Source: Paracoxiella cheracis (GTDB lineage: Bacteria; Pseudomonadota; Gammaproteobacteria; Coxiellales; Coxiellaceae). From it: a stretch of DNA of 64,000 nt. Each line of letters starts with the position of its first letter. Within the stretch, counting starts at the first letter, position 1. A program made the position numbers and the translations under genes. Positions 9,890-18,561 of this stretch are shown here, piece after piece. Below the pieces are notes generated by a model, which was not told the origin of the DNA, made no database searches, and worked only from the letters and a program-made list of their open reading frames with translations. The stretch spans positions 1,364,001 to 1,428,000 of the forward strand of contig NZ_CP186485.1 of NCBI RefSeq assembly GCF_049348705.1, given 5' to 3'.

Positions 9890-10138
9890 CAAGCGTGTCG
9901 CGATGCGCGTGATAGATTATTGCCATCCCTGTCAATAATCGACTCGCAATACGCGACAACTTAAATAGCCGCGGACGTCCTCGTCGCCCGCGCTCCGCGA
10001 CCTCACGGCTCGACTACGCACGGGCTCTCAAATGACTTGACGGCTCGTAAAGATTTTTTGCAGTCGCTTACGCTCGGCAAAAAATCCGAGCCTACCGCGG
10101 AATACGCGCCTTCGCTTCGCTCTCCATGGCGCGCATCG
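9890..10138 (+). repeat. 249-bp hairpin-rich element, copy A (inside comEC)
   Basis: The copy runs from CAAGCGTGTCGCGATGC to CCATGGCGCGCATCG. It is one of six copies of exactly 249 bp in the window and differs from the four near-identical copies at one position (GATGCGCG for GATGCTCG). It has no target-site duplication: the left flank is GGCTGCT and the right flank AGCGGCA, and deletion gives a continuous comEC frame. Internally it can fold into consecutive hairpins. These are a GATTATTG/CAATAATC stem inside a TGTCGCG/CGCGACA stem, CGCGGA/TCCGCG, GATTTTTTGC/GCAAAAAATC inside GGCTCG/CGAGCC, and CGCGCC/GGCGCG. The gene reading into it meets a stop inside the element. Confidence 0.93.
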
Positions 10139-10761
10139 AGCGGCACATGAACGACACTTTGCTGAATGATTGATTGTATTTGTTGACGCACATGATTGAT
10201 CGGAAAACGCCAAGCATTACGATGCAATAAATGCTGTGGTTTTTTACTCACTACACTGCCCGTTGCGCGAATCCCGTGCACAAACAACCAGCGCTGATAG
10301 TTAAATGTGCCTGGATTGCGCAAGCTATGTGGCGGCTTTAATTTGACAGTCAAACGCCATCGATCACCAACATGCAACGCAGGGTATTGCCCATACCAAC
10401 TTAAATAAACAATTACAGCGGTCGGCTGCCCATCGAGTTCATTCATTTTAAAATTGAAATGCGCACTCAACGCCGAAATTTTAGGCAACGCTATAATACG
10501 CCCTTCAATTTGAACAGGTTTATTGATGAAGCTCTCGGGTAAATGCCAGCTTAATAACCGTTGCGCACGGAAGTTTGCCCACGTAAATCCTACACAAAGC
10601 GCGATCCATACAATGAAGAGTGGTTTTATTTTTGTAGGTACAAAATAGACGAGTAACGCGCTGATCACAACAACACTCAAACACCAAGCAAGCGCAATTA
10701 ATTTTGACCACCACAGCCAAATTGCAATACCCGCACAAAATCCAATAATCCATGAAGACAT
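10139..10761 (-). pseudogene. comEC: comEC/rec2, N-terminal part
   Basis: This is the N-terminal part of ComEC (about 207 codons before the element). It has two to three membrane helices from residue 3 onward (WIIGFCAGIAIWLWWSKLIALAWCL). The DUF4131-like OB-fold region follows (VQIEGRIIALPKI, GDRWRLTVKLKPP, NPGTFNYQRWLFVHGIRATG). Translation then runs into the 249-bp element and ends there after about 45 unrelated residues. The 5' end and start (MSSWIIGF) look intact. Confidence 0.88.
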
Positions 10762-10934
10762 AGGAGCATTAAAGCATCTCTAACGTTTTGGTGTAACTCG
10801 GGGTTTCGGCTGACAGCAACACTAAAACACAAAATCTAAAAATATGTCATACTCTCTAATAAAAAAGACGAGCAGCATTGCAGCTAGGGACAACGGTTCC
10901 TGAAAAACAAACACCGACCTAAGGAGTCAATCCT

Positions 10935-11369
10935 ATGCCCACAAAATCTATAGCCCTTGTAGCTCATGATCGTATGAAGTCTGCGTTGATTGAATGGTCC
11001 AAGCGCAACCGAGACTTCCTGAGCATGCACACGCTTTATGCGACGGGTTCAACGGGTGGTGTCATCGAAAAAAAATTAAAGCTCTCCATCGAAAAGCTCG
11101 AGAGCGGACCGCTCGGCGGGGATCAGCAGTTAGGGGCCAAAATTGTGGCGGGTGAGATCGACATGCTAATTTTTTTCTGGGATCCGCTTGAAGCACAGCC
11201 GCACGACCCAGATGTGCGCGCTTTGTTGCGTATTGCCGTGGTGTGGAATATTCCGGTCGCTTGCAACACTGCAACAGCCGACTTCTTGATTAATTCATCA
11301 TTAGCGCAAAGTGATTACAAGCGGGAAGTACCGAATTACCAGTCCTATCGCAACCGCACGCTAAAATAA
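10935..11369 (+). CDS. mgsA: Methylglyoxal synthase
   Basis: MgsA converts dihydroxyacetone phosphate to methylglyoxal and phosphate, a glycolytic overflow bypass. The 144-aa protein shows the family motifs ALVAHDRMK, LYATGSTGG, ESGPLGGDQQLGAKI and DMLIFFWDPLEAQPHDPD, then PVACNTATADFLI. These include the phosphate-binding and catalytic aspartate regions. Length is near that of the E. coli enzyme. The ATG follows a good AAGGAG about 8 nt upstream. It is a single gene with no operon partner. Confidence 0.95.
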   Translation: MPTKSIALVAHDRMKSALIEWSKRNRDFLSMHTLYATGSTGGVIEKKLKLSIEKLESGPLGGDQQLGAKIVAGEIDMLIFFWDPLEAQPHDPDVRALLRIAVVWNIPVACNTATADFLINSSLAQSDYKREVPNYQSYRNRTLK

Positions 11370-11431
11370 TTTAAAGGATGCCTCTTCAAATTGGCTATTT
11401 GATTTACTCAAAATAGATTTCTAGAAACACT

Positions 11432-12409
11432 TTAACCATCGACCAAGTTATCGTTTAAAATATCGTCCATTAGTGCGAGCAAAAATTCACGCGATGTTTG
11501 TGGCATGACGATGATGTGCGCGATATTTTCATAGGCTGCGAGCTGCCATTTTTCAATGATTTTTTCCGAAGGACGTGGCAAAACAATAGTCAGCGAATTT
11601 GGATTTGACCATGCATCAATACCATTTTGCTTAAATTCATTAACAGCAAATTGGGTGTTCTCCAAACATTTCTGCACGATTTCTCGTAAACCTTCTTTTC
11701 CTGACCGATGAATGGCATACCACAAAAATAACGGCGTAATACCATTTCGTGAACTGGTGATCGTGCTGTCGGTGATTCTGACATACGAAATCTTTGGCGA
11801 AGCATTCACAATATTTTTTTTCTGCGTCAGTGTAATGCCACACGGCATGGGTGAACCCATGAGCTTATGGCCACTAATCGCAATGCTATTAGCACCTTCA
11901 TCGAAACGAAACGGCTGCGGTTGATCCACAAACGGCAAGATTAATCCGCTCAATGCAGCATCACAGTGAATGTAATGGTGCTTAATACCAATTTCGTGAA
12001 CGATTTCTTGGATTTTTTCTATGTCGTCGATGGCACCCGTCATCGTTGTACCAATATTCGCATTGAATACGGCGGGCAAGTGTTTATTACGTCGCAATTC
12101 GTTTTTTAGTTCTTGATAGTTTATCTCACCATTTTCGAGTGCAGATATTTGACGCGACTCACCCTTTATAATTTTTAATATTTTGGGAATACTGTAATGT
12201 GTGCGTTCTGAGTAATAATAGATAGCATCAGGATAAAGTTGATTGGCAATGTGAAGCCCAAAAAAATTCCCTTCGGTACCGCCACTCGTCACATAGCCTT
12301 TGAAATCATTGCCTGCGTTTAGCAGCTCTGCAAAAAATGCGAGTACTTCGCGCTCAATGTCATGTGTGTTGAGTTTATAGTTACTGAATTCTTGCGGATC
12401 GCCAATATT
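11432..12409 (-). pseudogene. hdc: Histidine decarboxylase (PLP type), C-terminal part, interrupted by an IS
   Basis: Pyridoxal-phosphate histidine decarboxylase converts histidine to histamine. This piece includes GDPQEFSNYKLNTHDIE, the cofactor region TSGGTEGNFFGL, YIHCDAALSG (PLP-ring aspartate) and SISGHKLMG-type sequence AISGHKLMGSPMPCG with the Schiff-base lysine. The first about 50 codons lie on the far side of a 1,721-bp IS at 14131-14292. Removing the IS and one copy of its AATATT duplication gives ...HINNIGDPQEF..., a continuous enzyme. As sequenced it is split after residue about 53, before the active-site lysine. Other aromatic/acidic amino acid decarboxylases are possible but less likely. 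Confidence 0.85.
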
Positions 12410-14130
12410 TTGGACTTTGGATAAATTTATAAAAATAATTAAAAATTGCTTGACATAGAAACCGAAAAAAAATTTTACGTTGTAAACAACGTTTGTTCGA
12501 AAAAATAAAATAAGGAACAAACGATGTTAGCGACAGAAAAACTAAAACAATTCCGTACATTCCTCTACAACATCTTCCCCGCGCGACGCGATGCCAATAT
12601 GAATTTACTCGATGCCCTTTCAAGCCATGGCCATCGCTGCAAAACACCTATAGAATTATGTGAATCGCCATACTTTGAACGTGAATACAGTAGTATTACC
12701 GATGCGATTAGCGATGGTTTGTCGGTAGCAAATTGTTGGGATAGCATGATGAAAATACAATATGAACATGTGAGTCATAGCGATGACCGTGTGATCATTA
12801 TTGCGGATACGACACCACAGTCGCGTCAAAGTGCACACTGTGTTGAAGATCGCCATGTGGTTTACAGCCCTAATCCAGCACCGGGTAACAAACCGATTAC
12901 CATTGGACATGAATATTCAACGGTATCACTATTGCCCAATGATGGTGCAGCTCAAGAAAAGCATTGGTTAGTTCCACTGGATACGAGGCGCGTTAAAAGC
13001 GATGAAAAAGGCAATGTAGTTGGGATGCAGCAAATTAACCGTTGTATTGCAGACTTAGCGCTTACTCATAAATTGGTGGTTAGCGTGGCTGATTCAAAAT
13101 ATGGTACAGAAGCTTGCCGTAAACTGGTTAGCGAAAATCCCAATTGGGTACATCTTTTCCGTTTTAACAGTACCCGTAATGTTTTCGCGCCCGCATCAAT
13201 AGAAGATAATACCTCAGGAAGTATAAAACGCTATGGTGATGCGATGAAACTAAACGACAGCACGACTCACCGTGAATCCGATGAGATTGTGCAGCAACCC
13301 ATTACAACCCGCAGTGGCAAAACTTACCAATTGGAGATTAAAATATGGCGTGACCAATTCCTGCGTGGTTCAAAGCAATTTAAAGGATATGAGCATCCTG
13401 TTACTGTTGTGCAATTGGTTGCGGTTGATGCTAACGGTAAATCTTTATATAAAAATCCACTCTGGTTAGGACTCGCTGGTGAACGACGTAATGAAATCAC
13501 AGCATTAGAAGCGTATCACTATTACGATAGACGCTATGACATTGAACACTACTTTCGTTTTGGTAAAGACAAACTGTTATTTGACCGATACCAAACACCG
13601 GATGTTAAGCACGAAGAAGATTGGTGGCGGATGACAGCATTAGCGTATACGCAACTTTATCTAGCGAGGAATCTTGCCCCGATTTTACCGAAAAAATGGG
13701 AGCGGTATTTGCCGAGCTTCCAAGTGGATAACGAAAAACCATCAATAACTGCGACCCCTTCACAAACGCAACGGGGTTTTTCTACGGTGCTTGATACCGT
13801 TGGCACGCCTGCTAATCTCTGCAAACCACGCGGTAATCCGCAAGGCAGAACCAAAGGTGATACGCAGGGGAAACGCACGCGACATCCTGCTATTTTCAAA
13901 AATAGCAACTCAAAAATTAAAACGATTCAGAGGACTGAAGAAAAGACGCAAAACTCAGACCCTGAAAAAATAGAGGATTTGATTGGGATAGTAAAATCAT
14001 GGTTGGATAAAATAAATTTTACACCTGAGAAATTCTACGAATTGCTGCAAAAAACAGCTTAAGATTTAGAAACTCACATTTTTTGATTATTGTCCTAACT
14101 GGCAAGGGATTTTATTTATCCAAAGTCCAA
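12410..14130 (+). mobile_element. 1,721-bp IS (IS4-superfamily, IS701-like), copy 1, in hdc
   Basis: The terminal inverted repeats are TTGGACTTTGGATAAAT at both ends. Target duplication is AATATT at 12404-12409 and 14131-14136. This is one of five same-length copies and a clean, simple insertion. The upstream end contains TTGACA followed by an ACGTTG-TAAA-CAACGT inverted repeat just before the transposase gene. The family is not certain; the DDE protein and 6-bp duplication are what I can see. Confidence 0.93.
12524..14062 (+). CDS. DDE transposase of the 1,721-bp IS, copy 1
   Basis: The 512-aa transposase has a likely DDE triad of Asp95 (IIIADTTP), Asp190 (VSVADSKYG) and Glu341 (YDRRYDIEHYFRFGKDKLL). 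The C-terminal 80 residues are Lys/Thr-rich. It starts at the ATG after AAGGAAC. Four further copies in the window differ by only a few residues (for example F280 here versus L elsewhere). It is intact and presumably active. Confidence 0.93.
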   Translation: MLATEKLKQFRTFLYNIFPARRDANMNLLDALSSHGHRCKTPIELCESPYFEREYSSITDAISDGLSVANCWDSMMKIQYEHVSHSDDRVIIIADTTPQSRQSAHCVEDRHVVYSPNPAPGNKPITIGHEYSTVSLLPNDGAAQEKHWLVPLDTRRVKSDEKGNVVGMQQINRCIADLALTHKLVVSVADSKYGTEACRKLVSENPNWVHLFRFNSTRNVFAPASIEDNTSGSIKRYGDAMKLNDSTTHRESDEIVQQPITTRSGKTYQLEIKIWRDQFLRGSKQFKGYEHPVTVVQLVAVDANGKSLYKNPLWLGLAGERRNEITALEAYHYYDRRYDIEHYFRFGKDKLLFDRYQTPDVKHEEDWWRMTALAYTQLYLARNLAPILPKKWERYLPSFQVDNEKPSITATPSQTQRGFSTVLDTVGTPANLCKPRGNPQGRTKGDTQGKRTRHPAIFKNSNSKIKTIQRTEEKTQNSDPEKIEDLIGIVKSWLDKINFTPEKFYELLQKTA

Positions 14131-14292
14131 AATATTGTTAATATGGAATTCTAAGAAACGATAAAGTTCGGAGTAATCGAAGTCTAAGTTGCACGGATAG
14201 CCGCCGACTTTGAGTTTATCCCGCTTAAACTTTTCGTATAGTGCATCCAAGCGTTTTTTTTCTTGCGATGACAGCTCCCTTTTATATCCCAT
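14131..14292 (-). pseudogene. hdc: Histidine decarboxylase, N-terminal fragment
   Basis: This is the start of the split histidine decarboxylase gene: MGYKRELSSQEKKRLDALYE, then GGYPCNLDFDYSELYRFLEFHINNI, which meets the IS. The ATG at 14292 is preceded by AAGGAGATAGG. The frame continues in the piece at 11432-12409 once the IS and one AATATT are removed. The fragment alone has no catalytic residues. Confidence 0.82.
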
Positions 14293-14507
14293 CCTATCTC
14301 CTTGCGTGGGGCGCTTGAGTATTTTATCACAAATACGACAGAGTGAAGGGTGACCCAGGGTAGCGAAATCTAGTGAATCTCTTCGTCTGGGGGGGCCACC
14401 AAATTACATTTCAAAACTGTTACAAAACACAGAAGCGTATACATAAAAGCGTTACATCGAGTGTCTATGATGGTTACATTGAAAATCAATCGATAGAGGC
14501 TAACAGC

Positions 14508-14831
14508 ATGAAAATAAAGAATAAAATTACAAAAACCTTGATCCTATCTGTGGGTCTCAGTGGTCTATTAGCGACTTCACCTATCTATGCCGGTTACTAT
14601 CATCACCACTATCACCCACACTACCACCCGCATCATCACTACCATGGTAGTGGGGACCTTGCTGCGGGTCTTTTCTTCGGTGCTGCCGCAGGGATCATTG
14701 CCGGTGCCGCGATGACCCAACATCAAGGCTATTACCCAAGTTGTCAGCGCGTTTATTACAATCGTTACTGCCGCGATAGCTATTGGGGTGAGCGTTGCTA
14801 TACCGTCAGAAGGGTGGAATACGTCTGTTAA
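14508..14831 (+). CDS. Small exported His/Tyr-rich protein
   Basis: The 107-aa protein has a clear signal peptide (basic MKIKNKITK, hydrophobic LILSVGLSGLLA, cleavage after IYA). A His/Tyr-rich stretch follows (YYHHHYHPHYHPHHHYHG), then a Gly/Ala-rich hydrophobic segment (DLAAGLFFGAAAGIIAGAA). The Cys-containing C-terminus has four cysteines. ATG 14508 is chosen because it gives the signal peptide and has GAGG upstream; the longer frame from 14373 has no support. I do not recognise the family. Periplasmic or outer-membrane-associated metal binding is an inference from the histidine content. Confidence 0.75.
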   Translation: MKIKNKITKTLILSVGLSGLLATSPIYAGYYHHHYHPHYHPHHHYHGSGDLAAGLFFGAAAGIIAGAAMTQHQGYYPSCQRVYYNRYCRDSYWGERCYTVRRVEYVC

Positions 14832-14838
14832 TTAGGGG

Positions 14839-15495
14839 CTATTTCCGTAAAAAATAGCCGTGCTGTAGAAAATGGGCGGTTTGTTGAATGACTTTAGCAT
14901 TGCTCGGCATGAACGTGTGGGTCGCATGTAAAATAATGTGATCCCGCATGCCGGCGAGCTTGGTTTCATCCACCGTCAATTTACCGTCATTTTTACCAGG
15001 CAAAAGAAACCAGGAAAACAACCAATCGATACTGCGATCTCCCGCTATAACACCAAACTCATAATCGCTAGGCGGTAGCTGCCCAATGACTTTCGAGTCA
15101 TAACCCAATTCTTGACCCGCAGGCCCATACCATCGTTTGTAAAAATCAAATCGCTTTAAAAAATTGACTAGGCGGCTACCCTGATTGGGCGGCCCCAGCA
15201 TCACCACACGACCCATGTTTTCAGGCTGATATTTTGCAACGATGAGACGAATGATGATCGCACCCATGGAATGCCCTACGAAATTGAGTTTTTTTGAGGG
15301 GTCTGGACAGTTCTCTCGGATGTGCTCCCAGACGTAATCTGCGAGTACCTCTATTGAAAACGCAGTGGATTGATAGTCCCCGTTGTAAACGTCATACCCG
15401 CGCATCGACAGGCTTTTTTCCATAGTATCCATTATCCGCTTATCGCGGCCCATACCGTGTAATAGCACAACGTAGTTTTGAGGATCAGTTTTCAT
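14839..15495 (-). CDS. Alpha/beta-hydrolase, lipase/esterase-like
   Basis: The 218-aa protein starts with the strand-oxyanion motif YVVLLHGMGRDKRIM and has the nucleophile elbow FVGHSMGAII (Ser in GHSMG near residue 96). MLGPPNQGSRLV, typical of lipase-like hydrolases, follows. A late His is present in DHIILHATHTFMP. No signal peptide is seen, so it is probably cytoplasmic. The substrate is unknown. It converges with the His-rich gene, with stops 7 bp apart. Confidence 0.82.
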   Translation of the reverse strand: MKTDPQNYVVLLHGMGRDKRIMDTMEKSLSMRGYDVYNGDYQSTAFSIEVLADYVWEHIRENCPDPSKKLNFVGHSMGAIIIRLIVAKYQPENMGRVVMLGPPNQGSRLVNFLKRFDFYKRWYGPAGQELGYDSKVIGQLPPSDYEFGVIAGDRSIDWLFSWFLLPGKNDGKLTVDETKLAGMRDHIILHATHTFMPSNAKVIQQTAHFLQHGYFLRK

Positions 15496-15671
15496 GCTTT
15501 TGATTATAAACCAATTTATAAAAAAATTTTAACCCGATTTAAGATTATTTTAATATTTCGCTGTTAGCATGGTGTTTTGAAAAAGGAGATAGCAATGCGA
15601 TAGTCTATTCTTCAAAAAAGGAAGCTAGCGATACGGAGCTATTTTGATCCTATTAAAACGGAGAGTTCATC

Positions 15672-16049
15672 ATGGCAAGGACAGCACCGGATACCACGGA
15701 ATTAAATGAACAGCAAGAAGAAATTTATCGACAACTGCGACAAACATCCCTTCCTGATCTTAAATATTTTGCAACTATAGCGGCACTGCTTTCAATCTTT
15801 TTATTGATATCAAAGCAATTTGGCAATCAAACCGCTCTGTCAAAAACTTTTTATTTTGGATTTGCACTCTTACTGGCAGGGTTTTATAGAACACAGACAG
15901 AAAACAGCAAATTTCTACGTAGGGTAAAAGAAGAAGGGGCTAATTTAGTAGCGGGATTATTTTATAGGGGGGACATCCCTACCTCTACTGACGTTATTGA
16001 CAACAATAGCGCAACCGGCCCAAATCTGAATTTAAGTGCGCCCTCCTAA
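15672..16049 (+). CDS. Small hypothetical membrane protein
   Basis: The 125-aa protein has an acidic N-terminus (TTELNEQQEEIYRQL), then two hydrophobic segments at about 34-50 (YFATIAALLSIFLLISK) and 62-78 (TFYFGFALLLAGFY). A polar C-terminal half follows. The start has GGAGAG upstream. Its stop codon lies inside the loop of the terminator at 16034-16059. I do not recognise the family. Confidence 0.65.
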   Translation: MARTAPDTTELNEQQEEIYRQLRQTSLPDLKYFATIAALLSIFLLISKQFGNQTALSKTFYFGFALLLAGFYRTQTENSKFLRRVKEEGANLVAGLFYRGDIPTSTDVIDNNSATGPNLNLSAPS

Positions 16050-16059
16050 GGGCGCACTT
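16034..16059 (+). terminator. Terminator between the small membrane gene and pnp
   Basis: There is a perfect 10-bp stem AAGTGCGCCC / GGGCGCACTT with a 6-nt loop TCCTAA. On the plus strand it is followed by a T-rich tract (GATTCTTAATTTTT). It probably stops plus-strand transcription and may also serve the convergent pnp transcript. Confidence 0.75.
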
Positions 16060-16071
16060 GATTCTTAATTT

Positions 16072-18153
16072 TTATTCCGCTTGCTTCATGCTCAAACGTA
16101 CTCTTCCTTGGCGGTCGATTTCAATGACCTTAACGCGAACAGTTTGACCTTCTTGCAGATAATCATGAACATTATCAACATGCTCATCGGCAATTTGCGA
16201 AATATGCACCAACCCTTGTCGGCCTGGCAATACTGACACAAACGCACCGAAATCCATGATCTTCACAACCGGACCTTCGTAAGTTTTACCCACCTCAACG
16301 TCTGCCGTTAAGGCTTCTACGCGGCGTTTAGCTTCTTCACCATCTTCACCACGCACAGCGGCAATCGTTACGACGCCATCATCGGAAATGTCGATTGTCG
16401 AGTTAGTTGCTTCCGTTAATTCACGAATGGTTGCACCACCCTTACCAATCACATCACGAATTTTATCCGGATTGATTTTAATCGTAATAATACGAGGCGC
16501 ATGCTGAGATACGTGATCACGCGGTTGGTTAATCACCTGGCTCATGATTTCTAATATATGCATACGAGCACGCTTAGCTTGATCTAAGGCTCGCTCCATA
16601 ATTTCTTTGGTAATGCCTTCGATTTTAATATCCATTTGTAAGGCCGTCACACCACTGGCCGTACCGGCTACTTTGAAATCCATATCCCCCAAGTGATCTT
16701 CATCACCTAAAATGTCAGTCAATACTGCATATTTTTCGGCTTCTTTAATTAAGCCCATCGCAATACCGGCAACCGGTGCTTTAATCGGCACGCCTGCATC
16801 CATCAATGCTAAACTGCTGCCACAAACACTCGCCATGGAGCTCGAACCGTTGGATTCCATAATTTCAGATACGACACGAATGACGTAAGGGAATGCCTCA
16901 CCCTTCGGCACAACAGATGCAACCGCACGTTTTGCCAAACGACCGTGACCAATCTCACGACGCTTTGGTCCACTCATAAATCCAACTTCGCCCACACAGA
17001 AAGGTGGGAAGTTGTAATGCAACATGAATTCATCGCGCCGATCACCGTCTAAGTCATCGATCATTTGCGCATCGCCTTCTGTACCCAAAGTAGCAACAGC
17101 TAATGCTTGAGTTTCACCACGCGTAAATAATGCTGAACCGTGTGCACGTGGCAACACGCCTACTCGCGCAGTAATGGGTCTTACCGTTTCGGTATCTCGA
17201 CCATCGATACGCGGCTGGCCAGACAAAATTTGCTGACGCACTAAATCTTTTTCTAAATCATGGAATAAATTCGCGACTTCAATTTCGTTCGGACTATTTT
17301 CATCGTCAGTACATAAATCCGAAATTAACTGATTGCGAATTTCTTGAATGCGCGTTTGTCGTGCTTGTTTTTCACGAATTTTATAAGCCTCTGCCACATC
17401 GCTCGACGCTTTATCGGCGATCTGCTGTTTTAAGGCCGTATTTTCTTCAGGTGCTTGCCAATCCCAAGTCTGCGTGCCTGCTTCTTCCACTAATTCTTCA
17501 ATGGCACGGATCGCGACTTGCATTTGTTCGTGACCATAAAGCACAGCACCCAACATAACAGCTTCTGTTAATTCGTGTGCTTCAGATTCAACCATTAAAA
17601 CCGCATCTTTTGTTCCGGCAACGACTAAATCTAATTGCGATTCTTCTATTTCTTTTAGCGATGGGTTTAACAGATATTGACCATTAAGATAGGCAACCCG
17701 AGCACCTGCAATCGGGCCATTAAATGGCATACCCGATAAACAAATAGCTGCTGAGGCCCCAATAATGGCGGGGATATCGGTTGGAACTTCAGGATCCATC
17801 GATAACACTGTTGCAATCACTTGTACTTCGTTGGTAAATCCATTTGGAAATACTGGACGCAAGGGTCGATCAATTAATCGCGAGGTCAACGTCTCTTTTT
17901 CTGTCGGGCGCCCTTCACGTTTAAAATAGCCACCAGGAATTTTTCCTGCGGCATAGGTTTTTTCTTGATAATTAACAGTCAGGGGAAAAAAATCCCGCCC
18001 TTCTTCTGTATCTTTTTGGGCAACGGCCGTGACCAAAAGCATGGTGTCTCCCATGCGGATTATCACAGAGCCGGAGGCTTGTCGGGCAATTTCGCCCGTT
18101 TCTAATGTAACTGTATGTTTACCGTATTGAAAAGTCTTAACAATTTTATTCAC
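16072..18153 (-). CDS. pnp: Polyribonucleotide nucleotidyltransferase
   Basis: PNPase is a 3'-5' phosphorolytic exoribonuclease and degradosome component. The 693-aa protein has two RNase PH domains: the N-terminal one with FFPLTVNYQEKTYAAGKIPGG and REGRPTEKETLTSRLIDRP, and the catalytic second one with QALAVATLGT and FMLHYNFPPF. A KH domain (DKIRDVIGKGGATIRELTE, near 560) and an S1 domain (GKTYEGPVVKIMDFGAFV, near 620-690) follow. Length is normal. It is 15 bp downstream of rpsO, the usual rpsO-pnp operon. Confidence 0.97.
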   Translation of the reverse strand: MNKIVKTFQYGKHTVTLETGEIARQASGSVIIRMGDTMLLVTAVAQKDTEEGRDFFPLTVNYQEKTYAAGKIPGGYFKREGRPTEKETLTSRLIDRPLRPVFPNGFTNEVQVIATVLSMDPEVPTDIPAIIGASAAICLSGMPFNGPIAGARVAYLNGQYLLNPSLKEIEESQLDLVVAGTKDAVLMVESEAHELTEAVMLGAVLYGHEQMQVAIRAIEELVEEAGTQTWDWQAPEENTALKQQIADKASSDVAEAYKIREKQARQTRIQEIRNQLISDLCTDDENSPNEIEVANLFHDLEKDLVRQQILSGQPRIDGRDTETVRPITARVGVLPRAHGSALFTRGETQALAVATLGTEGDAQMIDDLDGDRRDEFMLHYNFPPFCVGEVGFMSGPKRREIGHGRLAKRAVASVVPKGEAFPYVIRVVSEIMESNGSSSMASVCGSSLALMDAGVPIKAPVAGIAMGLIKEAEKYAVLTDILGDEDHLGDMDFKVAGTASGVTALQMDIKIEGITKEIMERALDQAKRARMHILEIMSQVINQPRDHVSQHAPRIITIKINPDKIRDVIGKGGATIRELTEATNSTIDISDDGVVTIAAVRGEDGEEAKRRVEALTADVEVGKTYEGPVVKIMDFGAFVSVLPGRQGLVHISQIADEHVDNVHDYLQEGQTVRVKVIEIDRQGRVRLSMKQAE

Positions 18154-18168
18154 AGATGGTCATCCTCG

Positions 18169-18438
18169 TTATGAACGCAGGCCAAGGCGTTTGATTAAAT
18201 CACGGTAGCGCGAAACATCAGCATTTCGCAAATAGCTGAGCAGCTTTCTCCGTTGGCTCACCATACGCAATAATCCACGCCGTGAATGATGATCATGCTT
18301 GTGGGTTTTAAAATGCTCGGTAAGTTTATTGATTTTGGCGCTGAGAATGGCTACCTGAACCTCAGGAGATCCTGTATCACTCTCATCTAACTGATATTCT
18401 TTAATAATGGTCGATTTTTCAGATGCTGTTAATGACAT
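18169..18438 (-). CDS. rpsO: 30S ribosomal protein S15
   Basis: S15 binds the central domain of 16S rRNA. The 89-aa product has the family pattern: TDTGSPEVQ-type sequence SDTGSPEVQVAILSAKINKLTEHF, then KTHKHDHHSRRGLLRMVSQRRKLLSYL. The start at 18438 (MSLTASEKS) is chosen over 18453 because it matches the family and has GGGAG upstream. It is first gene of the rpsO-pnp operon. Confidence 0.97.
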   Translation of the reverse strand: MSLTASEKSTIIKEYQLDESDTGSPEVQVAILSAKINKLTEHFKTHKHDHHSRRGLLRMVSQRRKLLSYLRNADVSRYRDLIKRLGLRS

Positions 18439-18561
18439 TGCTAACTCCCTCATTTTAATAGGGTTTTCATAAAAAAGGTAATATCCACTGTCATTTACAG
18501 AGATTACCCACCAAAAAGGAAAGGCATTATAACGCAGATGGGGGGGCTTTCCTAGGGCTGA

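Noticed and set aside
9890..10138. The 249-bp element as an in-frame protein-coding insertion like Rickettsia palindromic elements.
   Set aside because: Although 249 is a multiple of three, the host frame meets a stop codon inside the element at the copies I read (comEC, IS982, scaffold), so it does not add a tolerated peptide.
14373..14507. Longer start for the His-rich protein.
   Set aside because: The extension has no ribosome binding site and would bury the signal peptide; ATG 14508 is used.
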